This document shows positions 16,471 through 24,752 of a DNA stretch of 27,655 nt, piece after piece (the stretch's first letter is position 1; each line of letters opens with the position of its first letter). The notes beneath the pieces were generated by a model. The model was not told the origin of the DNA and searched no databases. It saw nothing but the letters and a program-made list of their open reading frames with translations. The DNA lies in assembly GCA_021738605.1 (NCBI GenBank), contig JAIPBY010000006.1:1-27655 (forward strand), read 5' to 3'. The position numbers were made by a program, and so were the translations under genes. This DNA comes from Chitinophagaceae bacterium (GTDB lineage Bacteria > Bacteroidota > Bacteroidia > Chitinophagales > Chitinophagaceae).

Positions 16471-17856
16471 CTATTTCTTCACTTCAAACAACTCTTCCTT
16501 CTTGACCACGGTAACTTTCATTCCTGTACGGAGTGTTTTGCTGACAACTGTATAGGGTCCTACGATGACTTCTTCTCCTTCTTTGATGCCATCAATAACT
16601 TCAATGTTGTTGATGTCTTGGATGGCAGTTTTGACCTTAACTCTTTTCACTGTTCCATCTTTTTGCAACACAAACACTACTTCATCCAGGGCATCTAGAT
16701 CCTTGATGGTCACTTCAGGACCAGCAGTTTCTTCAGGAGGTCCTGATTTCTTTTCTTTTTTAACTTCTTTTCCGACTGCAGCGGTATCAGACCTGTCGCG
16801 GGTGGTTACAGCGTTGATGGGAACCGATATGACATTTGCATGGGTATTGGTCTGGATGTCAGCATTGGCGCTCATCCCCGGCCGAAACGGAAAACTCTTG
16901 GGCTTCGTTGGATCAATCAGGTCGGCATAAGAAGCAGGAATCAACCTGATCCTTACCTCATAGTTCGTTACATCTGAAGATGAAGTAGAAACTGCTCCAC
17001 CCGTACCGCGGCTGGTACTGGAGATCTGTGTAACCACTCCTTTAAATTTTCTTTTGTTGTAGGCATCCACTTCAACCAGGGCTGTATCACCAATGGTTAC
17101 CTTAGGGATATCGTTCTCTCCCACGTCTACCCTTACCTCAATCACACGCATGTCTGCAATGCGCATCATTTCAGTACCTGCCATCATCGAGTTACCCACC
17201 ACACGCTCTCCTTTTTTTACATTCAACAGCGAAACAATTCCATTCATTGGTGCAAATACACTGGTTCTTCCAAGGTCCTTGTTGGCACGCTGCAAACTGG
17301 CCCTGGCACTGGCTACACCGGCCTGCCCGCTTTTGATGGACTGAGATGCTGCGCTGTAATCAGCCTTTGAAGTAAGGAAAGCATTTTCTGCCTGCTCAAA
17401 CTCCAGCTTGGAGATCACTTTTTCCTGAAACAACTGTTTCTGGCGGTTGTACTGGCGCTCTGCTTGTTCCAACCTGGCCTTAAAGGAGCCAAGGGAAGCA
17501 CTTGCATTTTCAACCTGTGCCATTTGTTGTGCAACACCAGCTGCCGCCTGATCACGCTGTGTAGCATAAATATCAGCATAGACCATGGCCAGCAATTGTC
17601 CTTTGCTAACACTGTCGCCCTCTTGAACAGTGAGCTGCATGATTTCACCAGATATATCCGGACTGATTTTCAACTCAATTTCAGGATATACTTTTCCGCT
17701 CGCGGTAACAACTTCTATGATGTCCTTGCGAGAAGCCTTTTCTACAGCCACTTTCGTGCCTTCTTCTTTTCCGATGATTCCTTTCTGCTTCAGCACCAAC
17801 AGTGTGATGACAACAACAGCAATTCCTGAAAGGATCCAGATCCATTTTTTGTTCAT
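16471..17856 (-). CDS. MacA/HlyD-family periplasmic efflux adaptor
   Basis: This is a 461-residue periplasmic adaptor of the kind that links an inner-membrane transporter to a TolC channel. An N-terminal anchor helix (IWILSGIAVVVITLLVL, about residues 5-22) is followed by the first half of the lipoyl/barrel-sandwich domain (SGEIMQLTVQEGDSVSKGQLLAM). A long coiled-coil hairpin follows (QMAQVENASASLGSFKARLE to ARASLQRANKDLG), then the second lipoyl half (VFAPMNGIVSLLNVKKGERV) and beta-barrel/membrane-proximal domains ending in KVTVVKKEELFEVKK. The coiled coil and lipoyl layout resembles MacA. It lies 18 bp after the TolC-type gene and is probably co-transcribed. No MacB or RND pump gene is adjacent, so its partner is elsewhere or unknown. 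Confidence 0.9.
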   Translation of the reverse strand: MNKKWIWILSGIAVVVITLLVLKQKGIIGKEEGTKVAVEKASRKDIIEVVTASGKVYPEIELKISPDISGEIMQLTVQEGDSVSKGQLLAMVYADIYATQRDQAAAGVAQQMAQVENASASLGSFKARLEQAERQYNRQKQLFQEKVISKLEFEQAENAFLTSKADYSAASQSIKSGQAGVASARASLQRANKDLGRTSVFAPMNGIVSLLNVKKGERVVGNSMMAGTEMMRIADMRVIEVRVDVGENDIPKVTIGDTALVEVDAYNKRKFKGVVTQISSTSRGTGGAVSTSSSDVTNYEVRIRLIPASYADLIDPTKPKSFPFRPGMSANADIQTNTHANVISVPINAVTTRDRSDTAAVGKEVKKEKKSGPPEETAGPEVTIKDLDALDEVVFVLQKDGTVKRVKVKTAIQDINNIEVIDGIKEGEEVIVGPYTVVSKTLRTGMKVTVVKKEELFEVKK

Positions 17857-17874
17857 TTCTTTTTCTTTACTTGA

Positions 17875-19347
17875 TTATAAACGAAGCCCTTGTCCTTTAT
17901 AGAATTCCAGGACTTTCATTCTGAATACATATTCATACTGTGCAACCACCCTATCCACTTTTGCCCTGGTAAGGTTGTTTTGGTTGTTCAGCCATTCGAT
18001 GGTTTGCATGACACCCAGTTCATACCTTCTGCTCGCGAGGTCAAATGATCTCTGGGCAGTGGCCACAGCTTTTTCTCTTGCCACAAATGTTTGAAAAGAC
18101 CCGCTGGCACTGTAGTAAGCCGTGTAGATGTCTTGTTTCAGCTGAAGCTTGTCCCTTTCAATGGCAAGGTCACTCCGCTTGATGTCCAGCTTCGCCCTTT
18201 TCATGTTGCTACGGGCCTGGCCACCATTGAAAATAGGAACATTGATGGAGACGCCAAGGCCTTGCCCAAACTGGTCTTTCAGTTGTTTCCCATATCCATT
18301 CCAATATTCACCGAACTTGCGGTCAACAAAATTGACATCATAGTTGGGTGCATAAACCGGCACCTGCGTAGTCCCTTGTTTGATGTAGGCACCCGTGCTT
18401 TGTTCGCCCATGTATTTTACACCCGTGCTCTTTAACAGGAACTGGTTGAAATTGCTGGCCAGCTGTCCGAAGGCAGTAACTGAAGGTTTCATCTGTGCTT
18501 CAGCCACCAAAAAGCCTTTTTCAGCAGCCTTTTTCCTGAGTTCATTCAAACGGATCTGGGGCTGGGAAGAAAGGGCAGTCTGATAAACGTCTTCTGGACG
18601 GATCTCCAGAAGGTTGTCCACAGGAATCTTGTCTACCGGAGGGATGACCAATTCAAAGGGCTGATCAGCCGGGAGGTTGAGCAATGATTTGAGCGAAAGC
18701 TTGTCCAGCTCTGCCTGCGATTTGGCTTGCACATAGGTGGCACTATCACGTGCAACGGTTGCTTCCAGTTCAGCAGCGTTGAGTTCAGGAAGGCTGCCGG
18801 CGTCTACCAGCTTGCGGGTATTCCTGTATTGGGCATTGGTTTGATCCAACACAATGCGGCTGATTTCAACCTGCTCATAGCTCAACAAAGCGCGCAGATA
18901 GAACTGTGCGATATTCAGCCCGATGTCATTGCTGGCCTTGTCTACCGCTGCCTTATCGGCTTCCAAACTGAGTTTATTGGCAGCCTCGGTATTTTTCCTG
19001 CTGTTGAAATTGAACAACAATACATTGGATGAGATGGACATCTGCTCAAACATTGCAGACCGGCTGGTATAGACGTTGGTTGTTCTGTCGAGTGTACGGC
19101 CAAATGAAAAACCATGGGTCAAGCCATAAGAAAGACTGGGCAGCTTTTGCAAGGATGATTGCTGATACGCTATTTCAGCCTGTTCGACCTGAATGGCCGC
19201 TTGCTTTACAGCGATATTGTTCTTCATTCCATAGTCCACACAACGCCTCAGATCCCATTTGTTGTCTTGACCGAATGCTCCTGATATGGCCATGCAAAAG
19301 AAAAGACCGGCTAAAACCCTCGATATCATAAAATTGAGTTGAATCAT
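17875..19347 (-). CDS. TolC-family outer-membrane efflux protein
   Basis: This is an outer-membrane channel of the TolC family, about 490 residues, with a signal peptide (MISRVLAGLFFCMAISGAFG, then QD). The two repeated OEP domains are visible: LRRCVDYGMKNNIAVKQAAIQVEQAEI opens the first helical hairpin; LGVSINVPIFNGGQARSNMKRAKLDIK with the LxVPIFNGG motif opens the second; and SFDLASRRYELGVMQTIEWL matches the closing helix. I use the ATG at 19347; an in-frame GTG at 19350 and an ATG at 19329 are alternatives. It is first in a two-gene unit with the adaptor. A good -33/-7 promoter lies upstream, and the short leader is almost entirely one hairpin. Confidence 0.9.
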   Translation of the reverse strand: MIQLNFMISRVLAGLFFCMAISGAFGQDNKWDLRRCVDYGMKNNIAVKQAAIQVEQAEIAYQQSSLQKLPSLSYGLTHGFSFGRTLDRTTNVYTSRSAMFEQMSISSNVLLFNFNSRKNTEAANKLSLEADKAAVDKASNDIGLNIAQFYLRALLSYEQVEISRIVLDQTNAQYRNTRKLVDAGSLPELNAAELEATVARDSATYVQAKSQAELDKLSLKSLLNLPADQPFELVIPPVDKIPVDNLLEIRPEDVYQTALSSQPQIRLNELRKKAAEKGFLVAEAQMKPSVTAFGQLASNFNQFLLKSTGVKYMGEQSTGAYIKQGTTQVPVYAPNYDVNFVDRKFGEYWNGYGKQLKDQFGQGLGVSINVPIFNGGQARSNMKRAKLDIKRSDLAIERDKLQLKQDIYTAYYSASGSFQTFVAREKAVATAQRSFDLASRRYELGVMQTIEWLNNQNNLTRAKVDRVVAQYEYVFRMKVLEFYKGQGLRL

Positions 19348-19351
19348 CACT

Positions 19352-19370
19352 TTTCAGGAGGTTCCTGAAA
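19352..19370 (-). promoter_or_regulatory. Leader hairpin directly upstream of the TolC-type gene
   Basis: On the minus strand TTTCAGGA-ACC-TCCTGAAA forms a perfect 8-bp stem with a 3-base loop, ending 4 bp before the ATG at 19347. It begins about where the promoter at 19378-19408 predicts transcription to start, so it would cap the mRNA and could affect stability or ribosome access. Confidence 0.55.
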
Positions 19371-19377
19371 TTCAATG

Positions 19378-19408
19378 CAAAGATTCAACTAAAAGGGGGA
19401 TTATCAAA
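19378..19408 (-). promoter_or_regulatory. Promoter of the TolC-adaptor unit
   Basis: On the minus strand TTTG (19405-19408) is followed after exactly 19 bp by AATCTTTG (19378-19385). The first is an exact -33 match. The second differs from TAnnTTTG only at the first base. The spacing fits the Bacteroidota sigma factor, and the site is 31 bp upstream of the start. Confidence 0.55.
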
Positions 19409-19433
19409 ATCGTTCGTCCCTGCTAACGACCGC

Positions 19434-20618
19434 TTACAACAGTTCAATTGCGCTAAAGGCCTGTCCGAGGTCCTTTATCAGGAACTCAGGGTCTTCCAGG
19501 CCAACATAGAGCCGAACCAAGCGATGTGGAGGATTAAGCGGGTCAAACTCAGCCTGGGGGATGCCTGCACATTTTGGAATGACCAGGGATTCATGCCCTC
19601 CCCAACTCACCGCCATCCTGAAGTGCTCAAGGGAATTGCAGAAATGTTCGATTTTTTCAATTTTCTTTGCTTTGATATAAAAGGATACCAATCCGCAGGC
19701 GTTTTTCATTTGCTGTTGGGCCAGTGCGTATTGCGGATAGGATGGGTCAAGCGGGAAGATGATCGACTCAATTTCCTCGACAGTTTTGAGGTAGGCCAAT
19801 ACTTTCTGTGTTGAAGCAGTGATCCTGTCGATCCTTGCCGGAAGGGTTCGCAGGCCACGCAGAAGCAGCCAGGCATTGAAGGGTTGTATGCCGTTGCCTG
19901 CGCAGAGGTATTCGCTGTTGAATATTTTACGCATCATGGCCGCTGTGCCGCAAAGCACGCCTCCCAGTGTATCGCTATGACCGCCAATGTATTTGGTGGC
20001 TGTCTGCATTGCAATGTCGATGCCGAGCTCAATCGGCTTTTGATAGAGCGGTGTGCAATAGCTGTTGTCGATCAGGGTGATGATGCCCCGGGGTCTGGCA
20101 AAATCAGCAATGGCCCTGAGGTCCTGAATATCCAGCCACCATGAGTTGGGCGATTCGAGGTAGATCAGTGTGGTATTGTCTTGCACATGTGAAAGAAACG
20201 ATGCAGTATCAGAACCATCTGCATATGTCACGGTAACCCCAAACCTAGAGAGGATGGTGTCAAACAAGTGGGCCGTCCAGGTATAGGGATGCGTCACACT
20301 CAATACATGGTCGCCCGCTTTTACGTTCGCCACTACACCCGCAAAAGTAGCAGCAGCGCCATTGTTGAAGACCAATGCGTCTTCTGCGCCATCCAATGCG
20401 GCCAACTTTTTTCGCAGGATGTCTACCGTAGGATTAAGCCCACGGCTATACAAGTATCCGCCCATTTCATCTTCGAATGCCTTGCGCATATCTGCCACTG
20501 TTTCGAAGGCAAAATTGCTGGTCTGCACGATGGGTGGAGCAATGGCATTGAAATAGGAGGCATGGTCTTCTCCCAGGTGATTGATGATGAAGGAGATATC
20601 TTGGGCTTCATTATGCAT
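19434..20618 (-). CDS. Cys/Met metabolism PLP-dependent enzyme (trans-sulfuration family)
   Basis: This 394-residue fold-type I PLP enzyme is of the cystathionine gamma-synthase / beta-lyase / methionine gamma-lyase family. Visible motifs: YLYSRGLNPTVDILRKKLAALDGAE (the YSR-NPT phosphate-binding region near residues 57-63), FNNGAAATFAGV, ESPNSWWLDI, the cofactor aspartate D184 in TLIDNSY, the Schiff-base lysine K209 in TATKYIGGHSDTLGG, and VSWGGHESLVIP with RLYVGLEDPEFLI near the C-terminus. The reaction and substrate cannot be fixed from sequence alone. Its ATG overlaps the last 8 bp of the upstream amino-acid permease gene, indicating translational coupling and suggesting it acts on the imported amino acid. 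Confidence 0.9.
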   Translation of the reverse strand: MHNEAQDISFIINHLGEDHASYFNAIAPPIVQTSNFAFETVADMRKAFEDEMGGYLYSRGLNPTVDILRKKLAALDGAEDALVFNNGAAATFAGVVANVKAGDHVLSVTHPYTWTAHLFDTILSRFGVTVTYADGSDTASFLSHVQDNTTLIYLESPNSWWLDIQDLRAIADFARPRGIITLIDNSYCTPLYQKPIELGIDIAMQTATKYIGGHSDTLGGVLCGTAAMMRKIFNSEYLCAGNGIQPFNAWLLLRGLRTLPARIDRITASTQKVLAYLKTVEEIESIIFPLDPSYPQYALAQQQMKNACGLVSFYIKAKKIEKIEHFCNSLEHFRMAVSWGGHESLVIPKCAGIPQAEFDPLNPPHRLVRLYVGLEDPEFLIKDLGQAFSAIELL

Positions 20619-21948
20619 CGCTATTTCTCTTTTTTCGGGTCAGGAAAAACAGCAACAAAAACCCAGCCAATACTGCTGTTGCAGTCAATGCTGTTTCAGG
20701 TTTGTCTATCGCAATATTGGTGGCAACAAAAATATAGGCCGCAATAAAGATGATCGGCATCACCGGGAAAAACCGCATGGAATAGATCTGGGATTTATCG
20801 AGGTGTTGGGTGCGTTTTCTGATGATGAAAATCGTGGCTGCAGAAAAGGCCATGCCGATCGAATCCAGGAAAATGGTAAAGCTCAGGATCTTGTCGAAAG
20901 TGTCTGCGAAAAAGAGTACCACCATGCTGATCAGTGCATAAACCGTAAGGCTAACGGTGAGCACATCGCGCTTCTTATCTTTCTTTCCAAAAGCTTTTGG
21001 CAGGATGCCGTCCTGGCTCATGGCATACATGACACGCGGATTGCTGAGCAACAATACATTCACATAGGCCAGTACTGCGATGAACAATAAGATTGAAAAT
21101 GCATACCGCCCTGTAGGCCCGAACATCCGCTCTGCAACAATGGCTGCAATGCCTTTTGCGTTTTTGAGTTCCTCAAATCCAATGACGCGGTAGTAGGCGT
21201 AACTCACTGAAAGGTACAGGAGAATGATCACCATGATCCCGATGAAAATACCTTTGGGAAGGTTCTTTTGTGGGTTCTTTACCTCATCTCCAAAATTGAT
21301 GGTTTGCTGGTATCCTCCGTAGGTAAAGGAAACCGCAATCAAGGCCAATCCAAAAGACTTTACATAATCAATGAACTTGAAATCTCCTGTTGGAATGGTG
21401 ATGGCAGGCGGGATATTTTTAACTGGGAAAAAAATGGCAGATACAATCAACAGGATCATGGAAATCTTGATCAGCATCAGGATATTCTGTGCCGTGGAAC
21501 TCATGCGCAAACCCAAGAGGTTGATGCCGTAAAACATGCCAATCGCCACCATGGCAATCAGCGCCTTTACGAAGTCTGTTGGTGGCACCGAGAAAATGAT
21601 TTGTGAAATGTATTCACTGCCTATTAAGGCAACGCCTGAAAGGGAAGCAGCATTCGAGATGAGGATGATGCAGTTGACGGCAAAGGCGATGGAGGGATGA
21701 TAACAGGTGGCAAATATTTTATAATAGCCACCGGTGATGGGATAACGGGATCCAATTTCTGCATAGGTCAGTGCCCCGCAGAGGGCAATGAATCCGCCCA
21801 CAATCCAGCTGATAAAAAATATATTGGGCGTGATGGCTGCACGCGCAGAATCTGAAGCTGTCCTGAAAATACCCATGCCTATCACCAATCCGATGACGAT
21901 CATGGTGAGGTCAAAAAGGTTGAGTTGCTTTTTTGAAGATGAAGTCAT
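20611..21948 (-). CDS. APC-family amino-acid permease
   Basis: This 445-residue transporter has about 12 transmembrane helices. The APC signature is at the first helix (LTMIVIGLVIGMGIFRTASD), followed by GGFIALCGALTYAEIGSRYPITGGYY in helix 2-3, FTYGGYQQTINFGDEVKNPQKNLPKGI around helix 6, and MYAMSQDGILPKAFGKKDKK in the loop after helix 8. This layout is typical of the LAT/SteT-like branch that moves neutral amino acids. It is first in a two-gene unit and overlaps the PLP enzyme by 8 bp (shared ATGCATAA). CCGAGG just before the ATG could be a weak ribosome binding site. The substrate is unknown. Confidence 0.9.
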   Translation of the reverse strand: MTSSSKKQLNLFDLTMIVIGLVIGMGIFRTASDSARAAITPNIFFISWIVGGFIALCGALTYAEIGSRYPITGGYYKIFATCYHPSIAFAVNCIILISNAASLSGVALIGSEYISQIIFSVPPTDFVKALIAMVAIGMFYGINLLGLRMSSTAQNILMLIKISMILLIVSAIFFPVKNIPPAITIPTGDFKFIDYVKSFGLALIAVSFTYGGYQQTINFGDEVKNPQKNLPKGIFIGIMVIILLYLSVSYAYYRVIGFEELKNAKGIAAIVAERMFGPTGRYAFSILLFIAVLAYVNVLLLSNPRVMYAMSQDGILPKAFGKKDKKRDVLTVSLTVYALISMVVLFFADTFDKILSFTIFLDSIGMAFSAATIFIIRKRTQHLDKSQIYSMRFFPVMPIIFIAAYIFVATNIAIDKPETALTATAVLAGFLLLFFLTRKKRNSDA

Positions 21949-22009
21949 CCTCGGAAGATAATTCTTTTTTTAAAAAAGGACATCCAATGGACATGATTTC
22001 CTGAAAAAA

Positions 22010-22741
22010 CTAGTTTTCAGAATGGTGAACCTTCTGAGTAGCAAGTTTTGACATGTTCAAGAAAAGAGAATAAACAAAAAAGTTGTTCCCCGGCTCATCA
22101 GCAGATTTGCTATCATATTGGCTGAGGTAACCTACTTGCATTGAAACCATGTTGCTCAATTTTCTGGTAACACCAATGTTGATCCTGTTTTTGTCGTATT
22201 TGATGATTGATGATCCTGAATTGATGGCAATGAGAAACTCATTGGAAAGGCTCAGGCTTGTCAATTTTTTCTTGTCCAGAGGTGTTGAAAGACCCACGCG
22301 GTAGCGAATACGAACGCCTTGTATACCACTGGTATAATAGCGCTTCTCAACCCGGTAGCGATGATCCACCTGAACCTTGCCGATGGTATTTTTTAAACCA
22401 AGCTGAAGTGCTACCCTGAACTCCTCTGCCAACTTTGGATTCTGGAATGTTTTACCGGATCCAAATGTAGTGTATCTGCCAACAACAAGGGATGTCTGAA
22501 GATTTGGAATCAGCTTGTATGTTACAATTCCTTTGTATTCATGATAATTGTAATTTTTATAAAACTGAAGGGAACGCAATTGCAGCTCAGAAGCAAAGGA
22601 CCACTTTTTGCCATTGTCAAAACTGAGGTTCAAGCTGTTCCAGCAACCAAGGGATTGAGAAAAATTTTGAAAAGGTAAAAACAACAACAATAAAATAATG
22701 GAGATCCTGAACAGCTGATGAAACATCGTGCAAAAATGCAT
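22010..22741 (-). CDS. DUF2490 outer-membrane protein
   Basis: This 243-residue protein has a signal peptide (FRISIILLLLFLPFQNFSQ) and then a beta-rich sequence with alternating aromatic strands. The pattern WNSLNLSFDNGKKWSFASEL, LQLRSLQFYKNYNYHEY, then LAEEFRVALQLG, VDHRYRVEKRYY and RIRYRVGLSTPL matches the DUF2490 family, small predicted outer-membrane barrels of unknown function common in Bacteroidota. Starts at 22741 or at the ATG at 22726 both leave a usable signal peptide; the longer is given. It is divergent from the operon at 22846, and a small AT-rich hairpin (CTGAAAA/TTTTCAG) overlaps its stop codon. Confidence 0.8.
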   Translation of the reverse strand: MHFCTMFHQLFRISIILLLLFLPFQNFSQSLGCWNSLNLSFDNGKKWSFASELQLRSLQFYKNYNYHEYKGIVTYKLIPNLQTSLVVGRYTTFGSGKTFQNPKLAEEFRVALQLGLKNTIGKVQVDHRYRVEKRYYTSGIQGVRIRYRVGLSTPLDKKKLTSLSLSNEFLIAINSGSSIIKYDKNRINIGVTRKLSNMVSMQVGYLSQYDSKSADEPGNNFFVYSLFLNMSKLATQKVHHSEN

Positions 22742-22822
22742 ACAACCAAGACGATGATTGTTATGAAAGTATTATTAAATTGTTACATTATTAGAGGACT
22801 ATTAATCTACTACTTCGATTGT

Positions 22823-22830
22823 TATTTTTG
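22823..22830 (+). promoter_or_regulatory. Candidate -7 box for the ion-channel operon
   Basis: TATTTTTG is an exact match to TAnnTTTG, 15 bp before the ATG at 22846. The implied leader is very short, and no clear -33 TTG is seen at normal spacing. The 104-bp divergent spacer shows nothing else I can name. Confidence 0.45.
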
Positions 22831-22845
22831 TAAAAATCAGCACGA

Positions 22846-23598
22846 ATGCCACAAAAAGAATCAGGCCGTTTCAAGGAATATTTCCTTCAGTTCCTGATGC
22901 TTTTTTTGGCCATTATCCTGGGTGCTGTAGGAGAAAACTACAGAGAACAATATTCCAGCGAGGTAGTCGAAAGGAATATGGAAAGAGAAACACTTCAGGC
23001 CATGGCAAATGACCTGAATATGGATATAGCCAACCTGGAAAAATCAATCAATAACAAGACGGAAAAAGAAGTTTTTGCAAAAAAACTGATTGACTTCATC
23101 AGTGCAAACAATATTGAGGCGCATACAAAAGATATCTACTATTGTGCCAGGGTAATGACAACAAGAGAGGCCTTTTCAGCGTCAGAAGGTGCCGTAACAC
23201 AACTGCAAAATTCAGGTGGGTATAGCATGATCAAAAACAAAACAATCATCCAACAAATCAACAAATACCATTACCTCAAAGAAAAAATTTATAAACTGAA
23301 TGATACTGAGGAGCACATTCTCATTCAGTACCGTATTGCAGCATCAAAAATTTTCAATGCTCCAATATTCAGCAGTATGCTCAATGCAAAAGAATTCAAG
23401 CAGTACAAATACAGCATCAAACCGCTGGAAAAGAACGTTGCATTGTTTTCCAGCAACCCTGCCTTGATCAATGAATTTGTTTTTTGGGTTTCGAGCGCCA
23501 ATGGCAACCAGTCATCCAATAGAGCGCAAATGATGCTTTTGAAAGAGCATGCAAAAGAATTGATCAAAAGCATTGATATGCATTTAAATAAAAGTTAG
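22846..23598 (+). CDS. One-pass membrane protein of unknown function (DUF6090-like)
   Basis: This 250-residue protein has one transmembrane helix near the N-terminus (FLQFLMLFLAIILGAVGENY, residues 13-32) and a large helical remainder. The FLxFLMLFLAIxLGxxxENYRE pattern resembles Bacteroidota proteins grouped as DUF6090, which have no known function; this assignment is from memory of the motif and tentative. The soluble part is rich in K, E and N and includes AMANDLNMDIANLEKSINN and FSASEGAVTQLQNSGGYSMI. Its TAG stop is immediately followed by the ATG of the channel-like gene with no gap, which strongly suggests coupled expression. It could be an accessory or anchoring partner of the channel. 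Confidence 0.75.
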   Translation: MPQKESGRFKEYFLQFLMLFLAIILGAVGENYREQYSSEVVERNMERETLQAMANDLNMDIANLEKSINNKTEKEVFAKKLIDFISANNIEAHTKDIYYCARVMTTREAFSASEGAVTQLQNSGGYSMIKNKTIIQQINKYHYLKEKIYKLNDTEEHILIQYRIAASKIFNAPIFSSMLNAKEFKQYKYSIKPLEKNVALFSSNPALINEFVFWVSSANGNQSSNRAQMMLLKEHAKELIKSIDMHLNKS

Positions 23599-24726
23599 AT
23601 GAAAGAAAAAAGACCAATATCACACTATATTCTATTTGCTATTTTAAGTTGCATCATCATTGTTGGCGTTTATGCCTCATTCAACCTTACCTCTAAAGTG
23701 AAGAGCATGGCTGAAATGGTCAGCGCAAACATGAAAAACACCATGGATCCAAAGGCGCCGGATCCAGGAAAAACAAAACCAGAAAAGTACGAGGTAGGCC
23801 CAAAAACAAAAAAAGTCAAGATTGGCGCTTATTTAGAAAGAATTGAGGATTTAGATATCAAACAATCCAGCTGGACCTATGAATTTTACCTCTGGTTCTC
23901 CTGGAAGCCCAGTGAAATTGATTTAGTGGGCAAGAATGATAATTTGCACAAGGAAGAAATTCCTTTTTCGATCATCAATGGTGATATCATCAAAGCCAAT
24001 AAAATTGAGGAGGTATATGATACCAAGCGCGACATTGCGTATATCCAATATTTTGTAAAAGCAAAAAACACCCAATTCTTTGATGTATCCCTCTACCCCA
24101 TCGATCAACACGATCTGATCATCCCTATTGAACACAAGTGGCTGGACAGAACTAAACTGGTGTTCGTTCCAGACACAATCGACTCTAAAGTGAGCTCCAG
24201 GGTAAACATCAACGGATATGAAAAAGAATCCTCTGTTAAATTGATTGAAAAACCCCACGCATACAAATCAGCTAGGGGAAATCCAAAACTAGATCCTGGT
24301 TATAAAGTGGACTTTTCCCAGTTGAGGATGTCCCTGCGCATTTATAAAGGGGGGCTTTCGGTGATCATCAAGCTTTTCATCATCATGTACATTGCAGTGT
24401 TTGTAACATTCATTGCCCCCTTCTCATCCGATCCCAGCAGGTACACCGTTGGTGCGCTATTTACTACTGCAGGAGCCAACTATATCCTGGCGCAAAAATT
24501 ACCTCCCACCAACGGCTATACCCTTGCAGAACTGATCAATACCTTTTGCATGGTTATCATCATCATCATGATGACATTGCTGGCTGTATTGCCGAGTGTA
24601 ATTTTCAAGGATGGGAAAATAGACAATACAGAAAGAAGGCTTAATAATATGATAACACTTTCAATGTTCCTCTTTTTTATAATAACCAATATCTTGCTGT
24701 CATGGACAGCGCTGAGCATGAGCTGA
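23599..24726 (+). CDS. Pentameric ligand-gated ion channel-like protein (Cys-loop superfamily)
   Basis: This 375-residue protein has an N-terminal hydrophobic helix (residues 8-28), a linker rich in K and P (about 40-70), an extracytoplasmic beta domain (about 72-245) and four membrane segments near the C-terminus (about 254-275, 281-299, 306-332 and 350-370). The beta domain begins VKIGAYLERIEDLDIKQSSW and continues YEFYLWFSW, the arrangement at the start of pLGIC ligand-binding domains. At 166-171 YPIDQH stands where the family has FPFDxQ in the Cys-loop; as in bacterial members such as GLIC and ELIC, the paired cysteines are absent. M2 begins PSRYTVGALFTTAG and ends LPPTNGYT, comparable to the family's LPxTxY link to M3. 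The usual M1 proline is not evident. The first helix may be uncleaved, giving five passes. Ligand and ion selectivity are unknown. Confidence 0.78.
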   Translation: MKEKRPISHYILFAILSCIIIVGVYASFNLTSKVKSMAEMVSANMKNTMDPKAPDPGKTKPEKYEVGPKTKKVKIGAYLERIEDLDIKQSSWTYEFYLWFSWKPSEIDLVGKNDNLHKEEIPFSIINGDIIKANKIEEVYDTKRDIAYIQYFVKAKNTQFFDVSLYPIDQHDLIIPIEHKWLDRTKLVFVPDTIDSKVSSRVNINGYEKESSVKLIEKPHAYKSARGNPKLDPGYKVDFSQLRMSLRIYKGGLSVIIKLFIIMYIAVFVTFIAPFSSDPSRYTVGALFTTAGANYILAQKLPPTNGYTLAELINTFCMVIIIIMMTLLAVLPSVIFKDGKIDNTERRLNNMITLSMFLFFIITNILLSWTALSMS

Positions 24727-24752
24727 TTTTAAAACAACCTTAAAGTTTCCCT

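Noticed and set aside
22010..22032. CTGAAAA/TTTTCAG hairpin at the DUF2490 stop as a terminator
   Set aside because: The stem is short and AT-rich, overlaps the stop codon region, and has no T-run in the direction of transcription.
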